NCBI GenBank assembly: GCA_002067635.1
Contig: MVRB01000160.1
Location: forward strand, 1 to 25,147
Length of the DNA stretch: 25,147 nt
Source: Methanomassiliicoccales archaeon PtaU1.Bin030
GTDB lineage: Archaea; Thermoplasmatota; Thermoplasmata; Methanomassiliicoccales; Methanomassiliicoccaceae
Reading direction: 5' to 3'
Part shown: in pieces, positions 20,383 to 25,147 of the stretch
Layout of the letters: each line of letters begins with the position of its first letter
Position numbering within the stretch: the first letter of the stretch is position 1
Program-made: the position numbers and the translations under genes
The notes under the pieces: generated by a model
What the model was told of the DNA's origin: nothing
Database searches by the model: none
The model's input: only the letters and a program-made list of their open reading frames with translations

Positions 20383-22137
20383 ATGTTGTTGAAAGTAAAT
20401 GGAAGGGATAAGCAGGTAGGAGCGGAGGCCCGCTTATCTGAGGCCATAGCCGGAGAGCCATACACACCGGGGGCCGTGATCGCGGTCACCAGGTCCACCA
20501 GCTCCATCCAGAAGGAGACCAGCGAGTTCGAGGTCGTCTTGTCCAAAGGCTCCTTCGTCATCCGCCTGAACGACTCGAGGTTCGCCGAGGTATGGCGAAA
20601 CAGCATAGGCCAGATCGTGGGAAGCAACGTCCGCTGGCAGAGCCTCAAGGTGATGGCCATGGGGTCGTTCCCCACCGATCTGGAGGTAGACAGGGAAAGA
20701 TACCGATACTCCAAGTACGACTGCTATTTCTCGTTGGGCGGTTTCGACAACCGCACCACATATGTGATGATCTCCAAGATCGATCATCAGGGGAGCTACG
20801 GAACTAAGGACGGGCGATTCGGACGGGTCACCAGAGGCCGGCACCTCATCAAGGAGATCGACGAGGGTGAGGTCATCAAGGACATCCGTCCCGTTGTGCT
20901 GGAACTATCTGAGAGAGATGCCTTCGCCACCACCGACCTGGACCTCAGGCTGGAGGAGGGGATGGCGGTGGACACCTACGTCCATGTTGACCTGGACCCC
21001 CGCTCCCCCATCAGCTGCGAGCAGCTTCTTGTGATAGCCGGGGAGCAGAGGTTGGACATAACCGACCGCACCTTCACATACTCCGCCAACTCCAAGCGCA
21101 TGGACGTGTCCCTCGTCCATGAGCGCGTGGCGGTCAGGGAGGAGGGCGATGTAACCGTGCGCTCCGAGGGCTCTTTCGCTGGCCGGGTGTACTTCTACCG
21201 CCGCCGGCGCCAGCTTTCCCCGTTCCACAATCATGCGGGTCGGGTGACGCTGGGGCAGGAGCTGCTGCGTTTGGCGCCCCAGGGTGCGTTCGTCACCATC
21301 CTCACCACTCCCTCCAGGATCATGACCGTGGGGATGACCCAAGGCGAGGCGGGCAAGTTCCTTGAGTCCCGGGGCCTGAGGCAGAAGCGTACCGGCCTTT
21401 CCAACGATGACGCCGTGGTGGCCGAGCAGGAGCCGGAGCTCACCATGGAGATAAGGCCAGGGGATGAAGTGGAGACCTTCGGGGTGCGTGCGGACAAGAT
21501 CTCGGTCTGGGAGCTGGACGATGTACACTCGCCCCGCACGGCCCACTACGTGAGGAAGATGACGGGCCTGGACCACAAGCCCGTGGGCACCATGAAGGTG
21601 TTCTTCGCTCACCCTGAAATGCCCATGATAACCTTCTTCGGAAACGCCAAGGAGGCATCGGTCCTTCTGCCGGAGAACCCCTTCGGCGATGAGTCCCCCC
21701 GCGGGCAGGCGGCGGTCACCAACATGTCCAGGCCCAACCGAGGGACCATAGGCATCAGGCTGGAGAGCAGCTCGGAGTTCGGCCCCACGGGGGAGGAGCG
21801 CTACGGCTCGAACGCCTTCGGCAACGTCCTGTCTGACCTGAACCTCATGCTGAAGGACCTGCATGATGGGGACATCATTTATCTGAGGGAGAGGAAGGAG
21901 GGGGAGGAGATCAAGCCTGTCACCGCTCCCGCGCCCAAGGCGGCCATTGACCTTGACGAGATCGCGGAGATCGCGCGCCAGGCGGAGTTCGCCCAGCATG
22001 CCCCGCCCCCGGGACCGTTCCAGGGTGGGTCTGGGGAGAGCGCGCGGAAGAAGGCCGGAGCGGAGAAGGGGACCGCCAAGAAGGAGACTGCGAAGAAGGA
22101 GGGAAGACCACGAGCGAAGAGACCGAAACAAGAATGA
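20383..22137 (+). CDS. mmp3: Methanogenesis marker protein 3 (Mmp3)
   Basis: Protein of 584 residues matching methanogenesis marker 3 (UPF0288 type), found in nearly all methanogens and a component of the methyl-CoM reductase activation complex in Methanothermobacter and Methanococcus. Recognisable stretches: the N-terminal ubiquitin-like MLLKVNGRDKQVG, RYRYSKYDCYFSLGGFDNRTTYVMISK, THILTTPS-like VTILTTPSRIMTVGMTQGEA and the C-terminal cyclophilin-like KTFFAHPE-type region KVFFAHPEMPMITFFGNA...GTIGIRLESSSEFGPTGE. Residues of about 505-584 form an added tail rich in Lys, Ala, Pro and Glu (ESARKKAGAEKGTAKKETAK and on), not part of the family core as I know it. The stop overlaps the mmp6 ATG. Confidence 0.93.
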   Translation: MLLKVNGRDKQVGAEARLSEAIAGEPYTPGAVIAVTRSTSSIQKETSEFEVVLSKGSFVIRLNDSRFAEVWRNSIGQIVGSNVRWQSLKVMAMGSFPTDLEVDRERYRYSKYDCYFSLGGFDNRTTYVMISKIDHQGSYGTKDGRFGRVTRGRHLIKEIDEGEVIKDIRPVVLELSERDAFATTDLDLRLEEGMAVDTYVHVDLDPRSPISCEQLLVIAGEQRLDITDRTFTYSANSKRMDVSLVHERVAVREEGDVTVRSEGSFAGRVYFYRRRRQLSPFHNHAGRVTLGQELLRLAPQGAFVTILTTPSRIMTVGMTQGEAGKFLESRGLRQKRTGLSNDDAVVAEQEPELTMEIRPGDEVETFGVRADKISVWELDDVHSPRTAHYVRKMTGLDHKPVGTMKVFFAHPEMPMITFFGNAKEASVLLPENPFGDESPRGQAAVTNMSRPNRGTIGIRLESSSEFGPTGEERYGSNAFGNVLSDLNLMLKDLHDGDIIYLRERKEGEEIKPVTAPAPKAAIDLDEIAEIARQAEFAQHAPPPGPFQGGSGESARKKAGAEKGTAKKETAKKEGRPRAKRPKQE

Positions 22138-22535
22138 TCGTGATCGCGCCCAGCTCCGACCTCACGCCGGACCAGGTAGCCAGGTTCATCCATTCGCTGG
22201 GATTGGATATCAACATCAAGGAGACGTGCTACGGGACCAACATCGAGGGGCCCAAGGGCCAGGTGCGAAAGGCCCTGACCGAGGTCAGGAAGCTCGATCC
22301 CAACCGTATTTTCTCCAAGGTCCGGGCGTTCCCCATCGGGGATGAGAGGAGATGCCGTGCCCATCACGGTTCCCGCCCGGGTTTCAACCAGGTGGAGAAG
22401 GAGTGGAAGGACCTCTCCATGATCGATGCGGGCCTGTGCGCAGCCGACAGAGGGGAGATATGCGAGCCCCCTCCCCCGCCCGAGAAGCTTCCGGTGAAGA
22501 GGCTTCGAGAGATAATTGACGAGGTGACGAAATGA
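22134..22535 (+). CDS. mmp6: Methanogenesis marker protein 6 (Mmp6)
   Basis: Protein of 133 residues. The core IKETCYGTNIEG, VRKLDPNRIFSKVRAFPIGD and RRCRAHHGSRPGF are typical of methanogenesis marker 6, a methanogen-specific family of unknown biochemical role. Conserved cysteines are in ETCYG and RRCRAHH. The C-terminus has DAGLCAADRGEICEPPPPPEK, a proline run. The ATG at 22134 overlaps the mmp3 stop and its TGA overlaps the mmp5 start, so all these genes are translationally coupled. It is assigned by motif memory and by position in the mmp3-6-5-15-17-7 cluster. Confidence 0.9.
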   Translation: MIVIAPSSDLTPDQVARFIHSLGLDINIKETCYGTNIEGPKGQVRKALTEVRKLDPNRIFSKVRAFPIGDERRCRAHHGSRPGFNQVEKEWKDLSMIDAGLCAADRGEICEPPPPPEKLPVKRLREIIDEVTK

Positions 22536-22966
22536 AGATCTTCATGATCCCCCCCAACAGCCTTATCCTGTACGATCTGGTCGAGCGTTTCGGCCATCAG
22601 CCCCTCTCCCTCATGGGTGAGCTGCGCGAGCACGTGGTCAAGCCGGAGATAGAGTCACCTCCCCTCAACCTGTCCCAGGAGGACATCATGAACGGGCTCA
22701 AGTACGCTGGCATAGAGGTCCCGTCCGGGGTCCGTGGCCGCCTGGGAATATGGGGCCCCATGGTGGATGAGGCGGAAGCGGCCATCATAATGCACGACAT
22801 GCCCTACACCTTCGGATGCGTGGGCTGCCACCGTACCAACCTCATGCTCACCTACATGGTCCGCCGCAAGAAGATACCGATCCTGGAGGTCCACTATCCT
22901 AAGACCGATGAGGAGGCCAAGGTCATGGTCACCAAGATAAAGGCCTTCCTGGAGGGATTGAAATGA
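22532..22966 (+). CDS. mmp5: Methanogenesis marker protein 5 (Mmp5)
   Basis: Protein of 144 residues with the pattern of methanogenesis marker 5: MKIFMIPPNSLILYDLVERFGHQ, then YAGIEVPSGVRGRLGIWGPM, DEAEAAIIMHDMPYTFGCVGCHRTN and IPILEVHYPKTDEEA. The CVGCHRTN stretch carries a Cys-x2-Cys-His that could bind a metal. Biochemical function is unknown. It overlaps mmp6 by 4 nt and mmp15 by 4 nt (ATGA type). Confidence 0.9.
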   Translation: MKIFMIPPNSLILYDLVERFGHQPLSLMGELREHVVKPEIESPPLNLSQEDIMNGLKYAGIEVPSGVRGRLGIWGPMVDEAEAAIIMHDMPYTFGCVGCHRTNLMLTYMVRRKKIPILEVHYPKTDEEAKVMVTKIKAFLEGLK

Positions 22967-24195
22967 CCATCAAGATAGCTCAGCTGTCCTGCGGGACGGA
23001 GTACTCTGGGATCCAGTCCGAGATTGACCATGCCGCCGACACCGTGGGGGGAAAGATGGTGTATCCTGACGTGGCCTTCGACGACATCAAGCGCTCTGTG
23101 GACGAGTTCGGGTTCGATCCGGCATCGCCCCAGCTGCAGCTGATGATCGCCCGCGCCAAGTCCCTGGCCGATGGCCATTACGATGCGGATGCGGTCTTCA
23201 TAGCCACGTGCTTCCGCTGCGCCGAGGGTGCGCTGGTAAGGAACGAGGTCCGGAGGTACATACAGGAGCATACGAAGCTCCCGGTCGTCACCTACTCCTT
23301 CACCGAGCGGTTGAAGGCCGCGCAGCTGCTGACGAGGATGGAGGCCCTGGTCACCATCGTGGAGAAGAAGGAGCTCCTCGCGAGGGAGAGGCAGGTTGGC
23401 CTCACCGCCGGGATCGACTCCGGCTCTTCGACAACCAAGGCGATGATCCTCAAGGACAACGAGATCATCGGCAAGTACTGGACGCCCACCGGTCCGGTCC
23501 TGGAGACCGGCCTCGAGGTGCTGGAGAAGGCTCTGGCCGAGGCCGGCGTCAAACAGAGCGAGCTGGACGGGATCGGCGTGACCGGTTACGGCCGGTTCCT
23601 AATAGGCAAGAAGCTGGAGGCGAAGCTGATCCAGGAGGAGCTTACTGTGAACAGCAAAGGCGCGGTCTGGCTCGCAGACCACCAGAAGGGCGAGGCCACC
23701 ATCATCGACATCGGAGGGATGGACAACAAGGCCATCACCGTCAGGGACGGGATACCGGACAACTTCACCATGGGCGGTATCTGCGCCGGGGCGTCCGGGA
23801 GGTTCCTAGAGATGGTCACCAAGCGCCTGAGGGTACCCATAGAGGACCTGGGCGCGCTTGCTGACAAGGGCGACTGGAAGAAGGTGAACATGAACTCCTA
23901 CTGCTCGGTGTTCGGCATTCAGGACCTCGTCACCTCCCTTGCTGCCGGCAACACCATAGAGGACGTGGCCGCGGCCGCCTGCCATTCCGTGGCGGAGCAG
24001 GTGTACATGCAGCAGCTGCAGGAGATCGATGTGCGCCAGCCGGTCATCCAGGTGGGAGGGACCTCCCTCATCAGCGGGCTGGTCAAGGCGGTGGGCGATA
24101 TGGTCGGCTCCAAACCCATAATCCCCAAGCACTCACAGTACATAGGCTCGGCCGGCGCGGCACTGCTGGCCTCGGGCTTCCTCGAGGGCATCTGA
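22963..24195 (+). CDS. mmp15: Methanogenesis marker protein 15 (Mmp15), ASKHA ATPase with Fe-S cysteines
   Basis: Protein of 410 residues related to activators of 2-hydroxyacyl-CoA dehydratases (BadF/BcrA type). The ATPase fold begins near residue 150 with GIDSGSSTTKAMIL, followed by GVTGYGR, IDIGGMDNKAI and VGGTSLISGLVKAV. The two cysteines that hold a shared 4Fe-4S cluster in dehydratase activators are present: GGICAGASGRFLE (Cys274) and NSYCSVFGIQD (Cys314). A separate N-terminal domain of about 145 residues has SCGTEYSG and ATCFRCAEG (Cys83, Cys86). This family is expected to couple ATP hydrolysis to low-potential electron transfer, a likely fit with Mcr activation, but its partner is not proven here. 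Confidence 0.94.
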   Translation: MTIKIAQLSCGTEYSGIQSEIDHAADTVGGKMVYPDVAFDDIKRSVDEFGFDPASPQLQLMIARAKSLADGHYDADAVFIATCFRCAEGALVRNEVRRYIQEHTKLPVVTYSFTERLKAAQLLTRMEALVTIVEKKELLARERQVGLTAGIDSGSSTTKAMILKDNEIIGKYWTPTGPVLETGLEVLEKALAEAGVKQSELDGIGVTGYGRFLIGKKLEAKLIQEELTVNSKGAVWLADHQKGEATIIDIGGMDNKAITVRDGIPDNFTMGGICAGASGRFLEMVTKRLRVPIEDLGALADKGDWKKVNMNSYCSVFGIQDLVTSLAAGNTIEDVAAAACHSVAEQVYMQQLQEIDVRQPVIQVGGTSLISGLVKAVGDMVGSKPIIPKHSQYIGSAGAALLASGFLEGI

Positions 24196-24752
24196 TGACG
24201 TTGACGGACGAGACCTTCGCATATCAGAACTTCGATACCATCTTCAAGCAGATACTCCAGGACCTGGGGGTCAACAGGAGCGTGAAAAGCTACCGCATCA
24301 TCGCCAATCCCGGGGCCCCCTACTTCCTCATCTCCCTGAAGTTCGGCCGGGCGCGGTCCGCGGTGAAGGTCACGGACATGTCGCAGCTCAACGTCCACAC
24401 CGGCGGGACGGCGCTGACCATCACCGACGAGAGCTGGGCACCGGCGCTCCTCAGCAAGCTGTGGCAGCGCTACGGACGCGACCGGGTGGAGCAGCTGACC
24501 CGCTTCGAGATACTCATCCACGGTGCCACCACAGAGGAGCTGGAGTCGATGGAGCTGGACCCCGGCGAGGAGCTGAAGACCAAGCTCCTGGACGCCGTCT
24601 GGCGGCTGTTCCCCGAGGGCTTCACCGTTCGCTATGACATCATCGACGACAAGGCCATGACCATCATCGGCACCGAGCACGACATGAAGCCTGAGTGGAT
24701 CAAGGTGGCCAAGATGGTGCATGAGGATGTAAGAGGGAAGGAGGACCAGTGA
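24195..24752 (+). CDS. mmp17: Methanogenesis marker protein 17 (Mmp17)
   Basis: Protein of 185 residues matching methanogenesis marker 17, a component of the methyl-CoM reductase activation complex. Stretches: TIFKQILQDLGVNRSVKSYRIIANP, PYFLISLKFGRARSAVKVTD, LTITDESWAPALLSKLWQRYGRDRVEQLTRFEI and a C-terminal MTIIGTEHDMKPEWIKVA. It has no cysteine cluster. The ATG overlaps the mmp15 stop by one base (TGATG), and the end overlaps mmp7 the same way. Confidence 0.9.
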   Translation: MTLTDETFAYQNFDTIFKQILQDLGVNRSVKSYRIIANPGAPYFLISLKFGRARSAVKVTDMSQLNVHTGGTALTITDESWAPALLSKLWQRYGRDRVEQLTRFEILIHGATTEELESMELDPGEELKTKLLDAVWRLFPEGFTVRYDIIDDKAMTIIGTEHDMKPEWIKVAKMVHEDVRGKEDQ

Positions 24753-25147
24753 TGTACGAGGTCCTGATGTACGACGGGGGCGTGTACAAGGTCAACGAGC
24801 TCTACGAGCTTGTCGAGGATGTCGGGGGCTTCGTTCTTCAAAAGACGCAGATACAGGTGCAGATCACCGTGACCATGGCCATCCCCGAGGAGGAGCGTAC
24901 CGCCATCGAGGCCAAGACCCGCGAGCTGGGAGGGAAGATAGTGCACGTTCCCCTGGCGGGCACCGAGATCGCCGTGGTGGCGCCTACGCTGGGACGACAC
25001 CACATGCCACACCCCACCTGCGACATAGCCGAGCAGCTGAGAAGACTGGGCGCGATCACCGTGGTCATGGGGCTGGCCCGGGGCAAAGGGCGCAGGACCG
25101 CCCAGATCAACGCCGACGAGAAGGCCATCATCGAGGAGTACGATGCT
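24752..25147 (+). CDS. mmp7: Methanogenesis marker protein 7 (Mmp7), partial
   Basis: The first 132 codons of a gene cut by the window end. The N-terminus MYEVLMYDGGVYKVNELYEL, LVEDVGGFVLQKTQIQVQ, PLAGTEIAVVAPTLGRHHMP, HPTCDIAEQLRRLGAITVVM and GLARGKGRRTAQINADEKAI match methanogenesis marker 7, which is part of the Mcr activation complex with McrC, Mmp3, Mmp17 and component A2. The ATG overlaps the mmp17 stop by one base. No break is seen in the visible part. Confidence 0.93.
   Translation, partial: MYEVLMYDGGVYKVNELYELVEDVGGFVLQKTQIQVQITVTMAIPEEERTAIEAKTRELGGKIVHVPLAGTEIAVVAPTLGRHHMPHPTCDIAEQLRRLGAITVVMGLARGKGRRTAQINADEKAIIEEYDA

Noticed and set aside
20905..22131. Long minus-strand reading frame of about 408 codons opposite mmp3
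   Set aside because: It lies wholly antisense to a recognised gene and has no family motifs; long antisense frames are common in GC-rich coding DNA.
1..25147. Insertion sequences, integrases, CRISPR arrays or phage genes
   Set aside because: No transposase-like proteins, no terminal inverted repeats with target duplications and no regularly spaced direct repeats were found. The phased TATA-like elements are too short and degenerate for a CRISPR array.

Overview
The window comes from a methylotrophic, hydrogen-dependent methanogenic archaeon, most likely of the order Methanomassiliicoccales (class Thermoplasmata). The signs are: methyl-coenzyme M reductase genes; two monomethylamine methyltransferase genes with an in-frame UAG codon; a complete pyrrolysine gene set; a pyrrolysyl-tRNA synthetase of 275 residues that lacks the N-terminal tRNA-binding domain; and a tRNA-Pyl with a bulged anticodon stem and a very small D-loop. 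Coding DNA is GC-rich and intergenic DNA is AT-rich, with archaeal TATA boxes. The genus cannot be fixed from the sequence alone.

Layout. (1) 1-3125, plus strand: the end of the mcr operon (mcrD, mcrG, mcrA) followed by a small DUF2098-like gene. (2) 3261-7352, minus strand: mtmC1-mtmB1-amt (monomethylamine methyltransferase, its corrinoid protein and an Rh-type ammonium/methylammonium channel), then an unrecognised gene called P1 here. (3) 7353-7755: an AT-rich divergent promoter region with repeated TATA-like elements and hairpins. (4) 7756-13440, plus strand: pylT (tRNA-Pyl), pylS, pylB, pylC, pylD and ramA, with the protein genes overlapping end to start. (5) 13441-15716, plus strand: a second pair, mtmC2-mtmB2. 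(6) 15839-17143: P2 (a close paralog of P1), a carboxymuconolactone-decarboxylase/AhpD-like protein and a small cysteine-containing protein. (7) 17420-19644, plus strand: atwA (component A2) and mcrC. (8) P3, a distant member of the P1/P2 family, on the minus strand. (9) 20383 to the end, plus strand: the overlapping methanogenesis-marker genes mmp3-mmp6-mmp5-mmp15-mmp17-mmp7, the last cut by the window edge.

How it works together. Methylamine enters through the Rh-type channel. MtmB transfers its methyl group to the corrinoid of MtmC, and MtmB needs pyrrolysine made by PylBCD and inserted by PylS/tRNA-Pyl. RamA re-reduces MtmC when its cobalt is oxidised. The methyl group reaches coenzyme M (the MtbA step is not in this window), and McrABG releases methane. 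AtwA, McrC and several Mmp proteins activate Mcr. The window therefore holds much of the methylamine-to-methane path plus its activation machinery.

The most notable unexplained element is the P1/P2/P3 family: three genes for soluble proteins of about 186-188 residues, next to each mtm cluster and inside the Mcr-activation locus. I cannot name the family. Other points worth checking are the two meanings of UAG within mtmB2, a 35-nt stretch after the internal UAG that is identical in the two diverged mtmB genes and folds as a hairpin, UAG stop codons on pylS, ramA, mcrC and P2, and phased TATA-like repeats in the divergent promoter.
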